64,000 bases of DNA. It comes from Blastobasis lacticolella. Taxonomy: Eukaryota; Arthropoda; Insecta; Lepidoptera; Blastobasidae. The position numbers and the translations under genes were made by a program. Numbering within the stretch: position 1 is the stretch's first letter; each line of letters starts with the position of its first letter. The notes under the pieces were generated by a model. That model worked only from the letters and a program-made list of their open reading frames with translations. It was not told where the DNA came from and searched no databases. This document shows, in pieces, positions 40,801 to 49,310 of this stretch. The stretch spans positions 15,289,001 through 15,353,000 of the forward strand of contig LR990054.1 in the NCBI GenBank assembly GCA_905147135.1. Direction: 5' to 3'.

Positions 40801-41526
40801 CCTTTCCCGGTTTTCTATGTTCAATTTAAATCTGATCCATCGGTGATCAGAGCAGGAAGCCTCGTCAGACACATGCCAGTCCGAGATTAGGTTAGATGCC
40901 CGGTCCGATGCTAAAGTCAGATCTATTATTGTTTGAGCCCTACGTGTTACAAAAGTGGGTTCCGCGCCCCGATTGATTAACGAGAGTCTGGTTGTCATAA
41001 GATAATTAATGAGATCCTCACCTCTGCCGTTCGCGGTCTCGCTCCCCCATAGTGGGTGGTGCGCGTTTGCGTCCGTTGCGATGATTACCTCTAGGTCCTC
41101 TGCTTCGCAGTGCTGGATCAGACGTGCCAGCTCCGGTATGGGTGCCTCAGCGTCACTTGGCAGGTACGCCGATGCAAGCACCATCGGAGGCAGGTTGCTG
41201 TTGGGCGCGCTCCTGGTCCTGACAGTTGTCAGATTCCTGGAACAATACTCGGTTAAGAGTACGGCGCTGACATGCTTGGGGACGTATATGCACGTACGAG
41301 GGTTCCCCACCGTGGTGTCATAGATTAGGTCGCCTCCCAAGCTGCTCAGACCGTAGACCCTCCCTCCCCTGATCCACGGCTCCTGGATCATGGCTACAGT
41401 CAGTGGTTGTACCTCCAACATCCTGCGTAGGGAAGCCGTTGCAGTCTGACTGTGTTGGAGGTTGATCTGTAATACGTTAACCTTAGGAAGAGCTGGAGTC
41501 GTATGTAGCGAAGCCATCACTACCAA
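37873..41526 (-). CDS. LOA-like ORF2: endonuclease-RT-RNase H, 1217 aa
   Basis: The enzyme nicks the target, copies the RNA and can degrade the RNA-DNA hybrid. APE endonuclease (about 15-235): N22 in QINLQ, E49 in IQEPW, D152/N154 in TDANAHH, S226-D227-H228. RT (about 455-740): KAPGPDG, FRPISLTSFLLKVLE, D597 in FIDIEGAFD, GCPQGGVLSPLLW at 651-663, YADD at 684-687. RNase H (about 942-1070): D948 in YTDGSK, E983, D1009 in LSDS, D1058 in GNDAAD. A C-x2-C...H-x4-C knuckle follows (CRGC...HVVLEC). All catalytic residues are present and no stop interrupts it, so it could be active. Its first ATG lies in the ORF1 3' end. Confidence 0.92.
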   Translation of the reverse strand: MVVMASLHTTPALPKVNVLQINLQHSQTATASLRRMLEVQPLTVAMIQEPWIRGGRVYGLSSLGGDLIYDTTVGNPRTCIYVPKHVSAVLLTEYCSRNLTTVRTRSAPNSNLPPMVLASAYLPSDAEAPIPELARLIQHCEAEDLEVIIATDANAHHPLWGSETANGRGEDLINYLMTTRLSLINRGAEPTFVTRRAQTIIDLTLASDRASNLISDWHVSDEASCSDHRWIRFKLNIENRERSVSRNPRKTDRIRYAICAEKSLARIAIPPTYHTDNDIDKQVDKLTLTLTDAYEQTCPLTSPRSGPKPRHQWWGPELEKLKRKLRKQFNRAKNTRCDSDWDTYKETQKKYKKRVRQRKEECWRRFCSGIESNTQAARIKNVLSNDKVHNLGSLIKPDKTYTKTDSETCELLLGTHFPGCEINNEQTWSETAEHHPSKAEWEQVEKVVTRDKVRWAMDSFLPYKAPGPDGIFPGLLKWCGGRLLDHLVSIYRACLAKRYIPIKWREVRVVFIPKPGKSDYTQPKAFRPISLTSFLLKVLERICDRDIRDSALIKFPLHKNQHAYTAGKSTESALHSVTTHIEHAMASKQSTLGVFIDIEGAFDKTHFGSINQALIKHGVKDTIAGWIDSMLRRRAVRITINNTTRAVVARGCPQGGVLSPLLWNIVVNELISRLNDNRFHTTGYADDIAILISGPFENVLCDLMRSALKIVESWCSEHDLSVNPSKTEMVLFTHKRNLGELRLPKLFGTKLSLTDEVKYLGVIFDNKLLWNKHLEHKLAKASISMWQCSRLLGKTWGISPRIARWLYTAVVRPFVAYGAVAWWSRTKLNTAVNRLQRFQRMACSAITGCMRSTPSASLEVLLGLPPLDLHIQQEAKMAILRLKITRQWNNKLGSHQTLWETMVQSNPMFEAKCDRIAKQFIFGKRYQIQTAETEADWSGIGEVRIYTDGSKTDQGTGAGIFSLDLNIKSSIPLGEHSTIFQCECVAITQAAMRVKRLGISDQGIRILSDSMSVLKALGKNSINSALILECHQALEDISLTNRVTIQWIKGHSNSMGNDAADELARKGSGTEIAGPPPSLPLSFNTLRAWVSKHTTDQHNKRWQNTIGCRQTKLVVTERSPRLTNKLLDLKRTELRTVVGTITGHLPLNKLLFTIGATDSPLCRGCLVDEETAAHVVLECEGLKDHRVKVTLGTGSLREICERPKRLLDFWRELGWLN

Positions 41527-42967
41527 GCAACTCCCTCTCCTCCTCGGACGAGGATCCCCTGTCCGCCGTCAGCGTTGCTTCCCGTCGCTTCTTAGAAGCG
41601 TCAGGAGGCTTCGCTGAGGTCGGGATCAGTGGCGGAGCAGCGGTGACACTGCCTGGTGTCCCCTGGCTGACCTCGGTCATGCGACCGGGTTTGCCTTGAG
41701 GATCCCCCTCGTCCCCGGGGCGGGCTCCAGGGTCGAGGTTTGGCTGCATCTGCTGCTCCTGAAGAGGCGCGGGCGCGTCAGCCGCACTAGCACTCCCCTC
41801 ATCCCCGTACTTAACGTACACGGAGCCGACTCTGTAGCACAGTCGTCTTCCGTTCTTGTCCAGCAGGGCTACGTCGGCCTGCAGTATGCCCAGTATCAAA
41901 CGGAGTTGCCCCTTCTCCTCCTGCACCTCCGAGTGATACACGGCCCACTGGTCGACGGCATGCCACGGGTTTTGTCCTACGAGGCGACGCCGGACAATGT
42001 CCAGGCCTTCGCCCCCGTACTTCGGTATTAGGACGTACGCTTTCACCCTTTTCGGCAATTCAGACTGGCGTTTGACCACCAGTCTGGTACCAGGGTGTGG
42101 TGATTTGAACGTCTCCGCATTGTTGCGGAGCCATTCCACCGAGCGATCGTCCCAACACCAAAGTTTGACAACCCCCTCGCCGAGTATCGGTCGTCCCCTG
42201 AAGCCAGGAGCTGAGGTCGTCGAAGCACTGCCGCTGGGAATCCCCAGTTGTCGGTCAATTGCCTCATCGATCTCAGCCTCAATGGCCTCGAGGTGTTCAG
42301 CCTTAAGTTCGCGGAAAGGCTCCGTAAGTATCGCCATGCACAAGTCCTTGGACATAAGCGCATCAGCGTAATTCACGGAGCCTTCCGGATGGCGTTTCGT
42401 CTTCGGACGTTTTGCAACGTCCGTTGGTGTTATTGAATCGTCCGGGCGATTCCGTTTAGCGGGCTTGCTGCTGTCGTCTTTTGTCTTGACGACCGGGGTC
42501 GACTGACGTGACGCCACTTGCTTCCCTGCTCTCTTGCCTCTGTATAAGCGGGCTTTAAAAGGCTCTGGTCCTCCTTCGGCTACTGGCACTGCCTTAGCAC
42601 TTGCCTTCGCTGCTACCACTGGGGCGGCTGCGGCCGGCACCGCGCTTGGGCTCGGGGTCGCCTCCACTGATGAAAGCGCCCTGTTGCCATCTGCCTCGAG
42701 GTCCCTAGCCTTCTTTGCTTTGGCCTTTGCCTTCTCGCGCCTCACTTTACTAGAGACCCGTTTTTTTTTCTTTTTTTGTTTCGTTGCTGTGGCTGATGCC
42801 GCGGTCGGCTGTGGTCCGGGTCCGCCCACGCCCGAGATATCCCTCCTAGGAGACGATGTCTTCCTCGGAGTGACGCTCGGCATGGCTTCCTGTAGGTCGG
42901 ATAGGTCCATTGCCGTACTTGCAGCTTCAGCCACTGGTGCTGTAGTTGCATCTCCTGGTGCAGCCAT
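41483..42967 (-). CDS. LOA-like ORF1: basic nucleic-acid-binding protein, 494 aa
   Basis: Probably the RNA-binding partner of ORF2 in the retrotransposition particle. Residues 1-200 are low-complexity (Ala/Ser/Pro) with basic blocks KKKKKRVSSKVRREKAKAKA (about 65-84) and KRPKTKR (187-193), possible nuclear signals. A folded part (about 205-385) with LWCWDDRSVEWLRNNAE and VLIPKYGGEGLDIVRRRL resembles the DUF4780 type found with insect LINE ORF1 proteins. No CCHC knuckles are visible. The acidic/Ser tail overlaps ORF2 by 44 nt in another frame, suggesting reinitiation. The ATG lies 6 nt inside the element, so a longer original ORF1 or 5' UTR may be lost. Confidence 0.8.
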   Translation of the reverse strand: MAAPGDATTAPVAEAASTAMDLSDLQEAMPSVTPRKTSSPRRDISGVGGPGPQPTAASATATKQKKKKKRVSSKVRREKAKAKAKKARDLEADGNRALSSVEATPSPSAVPAAAAPVVAAKASAKAVPVAEGGPEPFKARLYRGKRAGKQVASRQSTPVVKTKDDSSKPAKRNRPDDSITPTDVAKRPKTKRHPEGSVNYADALMSKDLCMAILTEPFRELKAEHLEAIEAEIDEAIDRQLGIPSGSASTTSAPGFRGRPILGEGVVKLWCWDDRSVEWLRNNAETFKSPHPGTRLVVKRQSELPKRVKAYVLIPKYGGEGLDIVRRRLVGQNPWHAVDQWAVYHSEVQEEKGQLRLILGILQADVALLDKNGRRLCYRVGSVYVKYGDEGSASAADAPAPLQEQQMQPNLDPGARPGDEGDPQGKPGRMTEVSQGTPGSVTAAPPLIPTSAKPPDASKKRREATLTADRGSSSEEERELLGSDGFATYDSSSS

Positions 42968-43207
42968 AATTGGCTGGGGACCCCTTATAATTGATACGGC
43001 AGATACGGCGGTAGCTACGCCCTTGTTCTACTGTTGCGTCCTTCTCCTCGTCCTAATAGCGGTAAATCCTGGTTCAGCGGCATGCGGTAAATATGCGAGC
43101 TAGGGGCCGCTCTTCTACTAGAAAAGAAAGCGGTCTCCTACCAGAATCTTTAATTTAAAAATTTGTGGTGTGTTGGCTTTTAACTCCCTCAATCGGTTTT
43201 GTTGTAC

Positions 43208-43417
43208 GCACCCCAGCCCTATGGAGTATCGCATTCGATGAAACCTGAAAAGCCTTCTCGGCTATAGATAATCATAAGGCAGAATTTAGCTGGTAGGTGT
43301 CTAGGTCTCTTGCAAGACCAGCATATCCAGTCGGCAACCTCGCTGGTACACATGAGTGTTTTCTCCCTCGATAGTCTGGAGGGTGCCATTATACCCTTTG
43401 CGGAAGGCGCAAAAAAA
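43208..43417 (+). mobile_element. SINE-C copy 3
   Basis: Starts GCACCCCAGCCCTATGGAG, contains CGATGAAACCTGAAAAGCC and GGAGGGTGCCATTATACCC, and ends GGCGCAAAAAAA. It is more diverged than copies 1 and 2. It lies about 175 bp outside the hAT-3 right end. Confidence 0.6.
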
Positions 43418-44025
43418 TTCCTCGCTTCTTCAAGTCATAAATTGCGACGTCATATCGTCACCGAGTGTCAATCGGCTTCCGAAACTGTCAACCAGTCCCA
43501 GGATCACTAGTGGAAGAGTCGTCAACCTCGCGTCACCAACGGTATTAGGAGGCACACCTAACGAGTGGCGATCTCGTTGCAGTGCTGAAGACCGACTAAC
43601 CTCAAAGGGGAAGCCCAGAAAGGAGACAGCGGATACAGATCCTCCTACTCCGTTCATATTCCTCATATCTGAGTGTCGTGACCTCTCTCCCCCATAATCC
43701 TGTAACGGACAAAGGCACGACATCTTCCCCTGTCCTCAGCACAGTGCAGAGCCTCATGGAACGTAGTATGGAATGTTTTGCGGATACAGATCGAACTTAG
43801 GAAAATCTTTGTAGACAGTCAAGCAGTGCGCGTGTGGAAAAGAGCCAGAAGGTGGGCACCAAACCATTCTGGGGTAGGCACGACCCACGCCTATGATTAA
43901 ATAGGTACACTGAGTAATGAAATGCCGAAACGGTTGTACTGTTACGAAAGTGCTGCGCGCACCTCCCGTGATCGGTAGGGGTAGGACCTGGGTAGGTAGG
44001 TGGTGGAGGGCTATAGCCTCAAAGC
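43418..44025. other. unassigned GC-richer sequence
   Basis: Open frames exist on both strands (97 aa minus at 43430-43723; 113 aa plus at 43356-43697), but I recognise no domain. Base composition is higher in GC than its surroundings, which may indicate decayed LINE coding or 5' UTR. Confidence 0.35.
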
Positions 44026-44095
44026 ATGAAACGGGCACCCATCCAGTTCCCGGACTCTGCAAGTGTTGCTTAATTTCGGTTATTGAACTCGGAGC
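44026..44095 (-). repeat. 5S rRNA-like fragment, degenerate
   Basis: GGGCACCCATCCAG and TGTTGCTTAATTTCGGTTAT match the complement of the conserved 5S parts TGGATGGGTGACC and CGAAATTAAGCA in the right order. The spacing is imperfect and the ends are absent. It could come from a 5S-derived SINE or a 5S pseudogene. Confidence 0.4.
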
Positions 44096-44392
44096 TCGCT
44101 ACCACTAGACTATAGCCCGCTTCCATCTAAAATTACATTAATATTTTTGATACCTAAAAATTACCTTAATATTAATTATTTTTGTGATGTCAAAATAATC
44201 ATGTCTTTGTCTATCAATCATATTTGTTTACGTAATCAATGAACGCCCCCCGTGCGTATACCGGTAGTCGGTTTTAGCAAAATAGTTGCAGCATAATCAT
44301 AAAGTTAGTTTGTTACAGTTTCAAAGCCACTTCGTATTCTGTATTAGTATTGTTCGTGTTAGTATTCAGAGTGTGTTCTATTTGTGAGCGTC

Positions 44393-44466
44393 GGTAGCCT
44401 AATGGCTAATGGGTCTAAATCGTAAGCGAGAGGTCGGTGTTCGATCCCCAGTGTCGTCATAAAATG
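44393..44466 (+). mobile_element. SINE-B tRNA-like head, isolated
   Basis: GCGTCGGTAGCCTAATGGCT and AAGCGAGAGGTCGGTGTTCG with CGATCCC (B box). It resembles the 53-kb head but is followed by a SINE-B body in reverse orientation. Confidence 0.55.
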
Positions 44467-44469
44467 TCA

Positions 44470-44890
44470 TTCAGTTGTGCTCTCGCGCACGCGGGTCCAC
44501 CGGCTGTGATAATTTGTTCACGCAAGCATGAGCCTGGGTTTCGCCTTGTCCGTGATCCAGGATATGACAAATCAGGAAATTGCAGTGGAGCGGCTGCCGT
44601 CTGACCTCCATGACCCTGCTACACCGAGAACCTGACCAGAACCAGTGGACAACTGAATTTGACATAAAAAAATCTGACACTACTCTAATTTGGTAGACGC
44701 TATTGCCAGTTTTCAAAGTATACAAAAAAAAAAAAAAACAGTTGTCAACTGAGTTAGCCAATAGCCCCGCAGATTGCATCATGGTTATATTTTCATTCGC
44801 CTAAATGTGTAGGTTTCATCACGATATTTTCCCTCACCGTAAGATTTAGAACCGAAGTTAGTATTTATGCAACAAAGGTACCTAATATAA
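44470..44890 (-). mobile_element. SINE-B copy with a 129-bp insertion
   Basis: Reverse body from GTGCTCTCGCGCACGCG to TCCCTCACCGTAAGATTTAG. At CCTGACCAGA / CAGATTGCATCATGG the family is split by 44641-44769, with CAGA on both sides (44637-44640, 44770-44773). The insert contains a 15-A run and CAGTTGTCAACTGAGTTAG. Confidence 0.75.
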
Positions 44891-45359
44891 TAATATAATA
44901 ATCTTTACTTTCATTAACAAAGAGTACTTAAATCTATCGTTGCTTGAGTCTCCTTTTAGGCAAAGCCTGTGTCAGAAGACGCCGTTTCTACATTACATTA
45001 CATTGCAAATGTTGCTAGGTAAAAATGCATAAAACAAACATAATTTGGTTGGTGACCTACGTGTGTACAGTATAACAACAAACTATGGGCTTGTTTTAGT
45101 GTTCTACTAATGTATTTAACTCAGAAAAGAGTCGTTAGTACATGGCGCCCGCCATATACGTAGGTAACCTAGATCCAACTTGAAAAATGAAAATAAAAAT
45201 AAAAAAGTATTAGAAATAAAAAGAATTAGGATTACGTTAATTAATCTATTTTTAAACGTCAAAAATCTAATGGAAAGCAAAGGGAAAGTTAAGCGAGCTC
45301 ATCCAGGTAGGGGGCTTGGTTGGGCAGTACCAAGGTCCAGGTTCATCAGGTCAGGTCCC
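44891..45359. other. unassigned sequence
   Basis: Nothing recognised; a frame at 45180-45734 crosses unrelated repeats and is not a gene. Confidence 0.4.
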
Positions 45360-45500
45360 CCTGTTAACAGGTCCGCTTTGCTACTTTTCTTCCTCTACTT
45401 CGCCCGGTCTTTAGCATCTTCACGTAGCAGACCATTGGCCCTCGGATCCGACTCGGCGATATCAATCCATCGCTTCCTGAGTGTTCTTATCCCTGGGGCT
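45360..45500 (-). pseudogene. RTE-like LINE ORF C-terminal scrap
   Basis: On minus: RKRWIDIAESD...EDAKDRAKWRKKSS..., the counterpart of 27.2-27.4 kb with changes (CTTCCTCTACTTCGCCCGGT on plus). Confidence 0.6.
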
Positions 45501-45584
45501 TCTCACGTGATCAAACCAGCGCAGGTCTCCTCAATGCTCACGCAAAGGCTGCCAAGGACGTCGTGTAATGCCGCACTCTTTCTT

Positions 45585-45690
45585 TATGTTATACGACAGA
45601 TAAAAAGCAAGCCAGCGATTGAAACAAGCGAGCCACCTGATGGAAAGTTGTCACGGCCGCCACGGTCAACAACACCAGGGGAGTTACTTC
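45585..45690 (-). repeat. Rep-10 LINE 3' UTR scrap
   Basis: GAGCCACCTGATGGAAAG, GTCACGGCCGCCACGG and ACAACACCAGGGGAGTTAC match the 3' UTR at 13.19-13.25 kb. Confidence 0.55.
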
Positions 45691-46049
45691 TACAGCATTT
45701 TCATGTCATTGGCGTTAAAAGCCAAATTCGATAAAAGGTAATGAACGGTACCATAAAAAGGTACTGCTTTTTATAAAAGCGAACTAAAACCCCAAGTTAT
45801 TAGCTGGCCCCGTAGCACGCCAGCGGTCGGCAACCTTCGGCCATGCAATCGCATGGCTTTAATTCCTTTTTAAATTACACTATTAGCGTCTAGCCCCATT
45901 TCGGTTTGTTGTTGACACCTATTATTAGATAGAACGAAGTGTTTGCCATACTGTGTTGGGAGCGGGTTATTGTTTGAGCTATTTGTGTCAAATGTGTGAC
46001 TAAACTGTGACAGCCGTCAAAATATCACTTATGCGCTAATTACATTTGC
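45691..46049. other. unassigned; hAT-like terminus at about 45.82 kb
   Basis: CAGCGGTCGGCAACCTTCGG resembles a hAT-type TIR, but no matching inverted end or target duplication was found. Confidence 0.3.
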
Positions 46050-46230
46050 CTTTTTTTTTAAAACACTAAGGTGGCAAACAAGCTGCCTGAACGGCCTGCC
46101 TGACGGTAAGCAGTCACCGCAGCCTATGGCTGTTTGCAATGCTAGGGGCATCACCCACGCGTTGCCGACCCCGTAAAATTCGTTGTCTGTATTCAGAAGC
46201 AACAAGCGCGAGAGCAAATCAAATTGGAAT
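46050..46230 (-). repeat. Rep-9 copy
   Basis: AAGGTGGCAAACAAGCTGCC, GTAAGCAGTCACCGCAGCC and GGGGCATCACCCACGCGTTG after a T-run (A-tail on minus). Confidence 0.6.
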
Positions 46231-46439
46231 GTATTGCTCAAAAAATAAGGTTCATTTTTGTATCACGAGTTATGAAAAGCGGAGCAACGCAACGCAATAT
46301 AAGTGACGAAGAATATATTAGACGACTGAATTCAGTCAAATGTAATAAGCGCATTTTCAACCGAATTCGAGATGCTGGCTAATAATGAAATCATCCGTAT
46401 GCAGCTGAAGCGGCTTTTCTGTTTCAGAACATGTAAACT

Positions 46440-46600
46440 TTACCGCCTTATTTTTTTTGCTACGCAGTGACAAACCAGCAGGCATCCTACCTGATGGTAA
46501 GCGGTAACTGTCGCCCATAACATCTACGATTCATGCATTTAGGTATGTAGGCAACAAAATGCAGAACCGCATGTGCGTTGTCACTGTGAGGACTCAAACC
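46440..46600 (+). repeat. Rep-5 copy
   Basis: CAAACCAGCAGGCATCCTAC, GGTAACTGTCGCCCATAAC and TGCGTTGTCACTGTGAGGAC. Confidence 0.6.
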
Positions 46601-46775
46601 TGTAACTTAGATCGTACCTACGATCTTTACCAGGTCGTCGGTCGACCTTGTGGGAGGTCTACCCACCCTGCATCTTCCGGTACGTGGTCGCCACTCGAGA
46701 ACTTTCCTGCCCCTTCGGCAATCTGTTCTTCAAGTTATGTGCCTCTTGAGCTATATGGTAACTTAGATGACAGCT
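46601..46775 (-). pseudogene. RTE-like LINE coding scrap (DDLVK region)
   Basis: On plus it carries GATCTTTACCAGGTCGTCGG and TTCCGGTACGTGGTCGCCAC. On minus this gives the DDLVK-type sequence common near the end of RTE-like ORFs. The same stretch is at 62.74-62.94 kb. Confidence 0.5.
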
Positions 46776-46784
46776 CATATATCA

Positions 46785-47000
46785 TCATCACACAGCCCGT
46801 AACAGTCCACTGCAGAACTTAGGCGTCTCCCACGAAAGGGGAGGTTATTGGCATAAACTCCACGCTTGGCAGGCGGGTTGGAGATCGCAGTGTGATCACA
46901 ATGGAAAATACTGCTGCCCATTTTCCAGACTACGGAGACTCTTGATCTTTTGCCTCGAAAACATTAGACACCTTGTACGACACCCATGAGTGTATAATCT
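46785..47000 (-). repeat. Rep-4 copy
   Basis: CCCGTAACAGTCCACTGCAG, GGGGAGGTTATTGGCATAAA, GGCAGGCGGGTTGGAGATCG and CTTGTACGACACCCATGAG. Confidence 0.65.
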
Positions 47001-47303
47001 GTCCAAACTGACTTGTCTTATTTGGTTAATGAAATTATATATTTAAATGGATAATGTGCAGCAGTATTCGTTGAAATTCATATTCTATATGTTTTTTATA
47101 TAATTCTCGACATGTATACACAATATACGTAGCGTAATTAATACGGCAAGTCGTGATTTGGGCATTGTTTGTTCACCAAATAAGACAAGTCAGTTTAAAC
47201 AGATCATAAGGGCTCATATATATACGAAGATACACAACAATACACAACAACATCGGTAGGAATATATATGTATAAATTAAAAGAATTCTTCTTCATTATT
47301 ATC
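47001..47303. other. unassigned AT-rich sequence
   Basis: Nothing recognised. Confidence 0.4.
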
Positions 47304-47567
47304 GACGACCTGAGTGGTTCAGTGGTCAACATGCCGGTCTGCCACGCAAGAGGTCCCGGGTCCTCTTTCGATCCTCCGGGTCCTCGATTCCCGGTCGGGC
47401 AGAAATTGAAATGATGAATTTTAATTTCTGTTACGGGTCTGGGTGTTCTATGTATAATAAGTATGTATTTAAAAGTATTTAAGAAGTTTATCAGTTATCT
47501 AGCACCCATAGCACAAGCTTTGCTTAGTTTGGGGCTAGATGGCGCTGTGTGAATTTGTCCGCGATTT
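47304..47567 (+). mobile_element. SINE-A copy with a duplicated B-box region
   Basis: Head CGACCTGAGTGGTTCAGTGG. The B-box region is expanded, GGTCCCGGGTCCTCTTTCGA followed by a second GGGTCCTCGATTCCCGG. The body and tail match other copies, ending GGCTAGATGGCGCTGTGTG. Confidence 0.8.
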
Positions 47568-48088
47568 ATTATTTATTATGGTATTATTTTTTAATGTTTA
47601 TCACGAGAGAAACACGACAGGCGTCAATTCCGAAGTCGTTTTACCCTGCATAGTATTTAATACCTATGTGTGAACTAGACCTGTTTGATATATTTACTTA
47701 CATCCAAAACCTCTACCAACATGTTAGCGTTATTCACTTACCCCAACCCACGTTCAACCTCACAGTCATAATCAAATTGGCATGTCAAAGAAAAAAAAAT
47801 ATTGACAAACAGGCTCTGGTACGGCTGTCGAGGTTCCGAACGCTTTAGTATGTTTGTCGTTCCGTGACTACGATGCATGCAGCTGCGACGAAATATCGGG
47901 CTAGTACTCGTTAACCAAGGTACTCGGTATATTTACGATATCAGTGAACAGGGCTTCTAATTTACCAAAATACCAAAAACGTGTCAAACTGCCATTAAGC
48001 TTCTAGTGCGATCCAATTATGATTCAATCAAGACATAAGTAAATTACGGACTTAAGGCCCTGAAGGGTTGATACTTTATTTATATGCA
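47568..48088. other. unassigned; Rep-3 scrap at 47.87-47.94 kb
   Basis: CGACGAAATATCGGGCTAG and CTCGTTAACCAAGGTACTCG resemble one arm of Rep-3. Nothing else was recognised. Confidence 0.4.
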
Positions 48089-48282
48089 AGAGGTCCTGGG
48101 TTCGATTCCCGGCTGGGCAGAAATTGAAATGATTAATTTATTTTCTGTTACGGGTCTGGGTGTTCTATGTATAATAAGTATGTATTTAAAAGTTATATAA
48201 GTAGTTTATCAGTTATCTAGCACCCATAACACAAGCTTTGCTTACTTTGTGACTAGATGGCGCTGTGTGAATTTGTCCACGT
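48089..48282 (+). mobile_element. SINE-A copy, head truncated at the B box
   Basis: Begins AAGAGGTCCTGGGTTCGATT and runs to GATGGCGCTGTGTGAATTTG, directly against the A-tail of a Rep-10 LINE end. Confidence 0.75.
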
Positions 48283-48612
48283 TTTTTTTTTTTATGTCAT
48301 ACGGTAGGCAAACAGGCAAGCGGGCCACCTGGTGGAAAGTGGTCACCACTGCCTATAGACATTAGCAACACCGAGAGTATCGTTAATGCGTTGCCCACCT
48401 CTATAACACGTTGCTCTGGCAGCAAAAAGCAAATGCCACTCCACTGCCAAAGCCACGGTTCCCCAAATCCCCACCCCATGGAGCACTGGAAACCTTACTC
48501 ACCGGCAGAAACACAATACTATTTAAAAGAGTATTATTTAGCTGCGATATTCTGTAAGGTGGAGGTACTTCTCCAGTCGGGCGGCTCCAATTCGAACGAG
48601 ATACCCCGCTAT
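48283..48612 (-). mobile_element. Rep-10 LINE 3' end, about 330 bp
   Basis: A T-run at 48284-48295 marks the A-tail on minus. GGGCCACCTGGTGGAAAGTG, GTTGCTCTGGCAGCAAAAAG and CACCCCATGGAGCACTGG follow. Near-identical sequence lies at 60110-60455, so both are recent copies of one family. Confidence 0.65.
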
Positions 48613-49139
48613 GCCCTACCTCTCTTATATTTATTTATTTATTTAATTTAATTTAATTTAGGTTTATAAAACTGTTATGAACGTTATAGAAACACAAAAT
48701 ACATTTATGAAAAAATTGTGTCGCGGGCCGTGGCATCATCGACTAAGACTAGATAAGACTATACTCACGGTCTTATTCATAAAAAGTTATGGAAGGTTTA
48801 TAGAAGGTTTTAAGCTTGCTAAAATATGGTTCTTGATAAACATTACGCTCAATAACGGCTCCTTAACTTATAGAAGGCTGATCCCTTTTTTAAACCTCTG
48901 ATAAACCTATATATATTAGTGACAAACATGGCCGCCGTCACACGAACAGCTGATTTTATTCGCTTAGTGATTAATTGTGATTGGCTCGTGACCACGCTCG
49001 TAACTCCATTCTTGCCTTTTGTCCTGAAGAGCACAGATAGGCAAAGGGGATGTATCCCCCTAGAAATTTATAAAAAAAATTGGCACGTTATAAATAATCA
49101 CTTTCGTCCGTGCATCACTGTAGGGCGCACTGAAAACCA
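48613..49139. other. unassigned; TTTA/TTTAA microsatellite at the left edge
   Basis: TTATTTATTTATTTAATTTA at about 48.63-48.66 kb. The rest is unassigned. Confidence 0.4.
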
Positions 49140-49310
49140 GCGCCATAGCTCCAGCTATGGCATACGCTGAGTGTGACCCCTTTGCACGTCTTCCCATGGC
49201 ACGGGTAGCGATACATAGTTATAATGTTACTGTTTCTTTTTTTTACTATTTGAATGTACATATCCTGTTATGGGTTTATGTGTAATAAAGGTCATTTATT
49301 TATTTATTAT
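49140..49310 (+). repeat. LINE 3' end with AATAAA and TTTA tail
   Basis: TATGGCATACGCTGAGTGTG, CCCATGGCACGGGTAGCG, TGTGTAATAAAGGTC and TTTATTTATTTATTATTTA. It resembles 21.32-21.46 kb. Confidence 0.55.

Larger units (their letters stand above)
37781..42987 (-). mobile_element. LOA/R1/I-group LINE with two intact ORFs, 14-bp duplication
   Basis: CTGGGGACCCCTTA at 37781-37794 and 42974-42987 bounds the element (37795-42973). Minus-strand order: 6 nt, ORF1 (494 aa), 44-nt overlap, ORF2 (1217 aa; EN-RT-RNase H), 78-bp 3' UTR, and a terminal hexamer repeat (AACCTT x3). The RNase H after RT excludes CR1 and RTE and fits LOA/I-group. Intact ORFs and an exact duplication imply recent insertion. Confidence 0.88.
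36780..43033. mobile_element. hAT-3, non-autonomous, split by a LOA-like LINE
   Basis: TTCTACTG occurs at 36780-36787 and 43026-43033. Just inside are CAGTGGCGTAGC (36788) and the complement of CAAGGGCGTAGC (to 43025), a 12-bp TIR with 10 matches. Without the LINE the element is about 1.06 kb. The 8-bp duplication and CA-start TIR point to hAT. I see no transposase in the left part (36788-37780), which is AT-rich with GGGGGCCCC-type blocks near both ends. Confidence 0.75.

Noticed and set aside
37958..43103. plus-strand frames of 100-190 aa across 38-43 kb
   Set aside because: They are antisense to the LOA-like ORF1 and ORF2, whose domains and catalytic motifs identify the true strand.
45180..45734. 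184-aa plus open frame
   Set aside because: It crosses antisense RTE-like coding sequence and a LINE 3' UTR. The real signal is on the minus strand.
45821..45860. hAT terminus CAGCGGTCGGCAACC
   Set aside because: No matching inverted end or 8-bp duplication was found, so an element could not be delimited.
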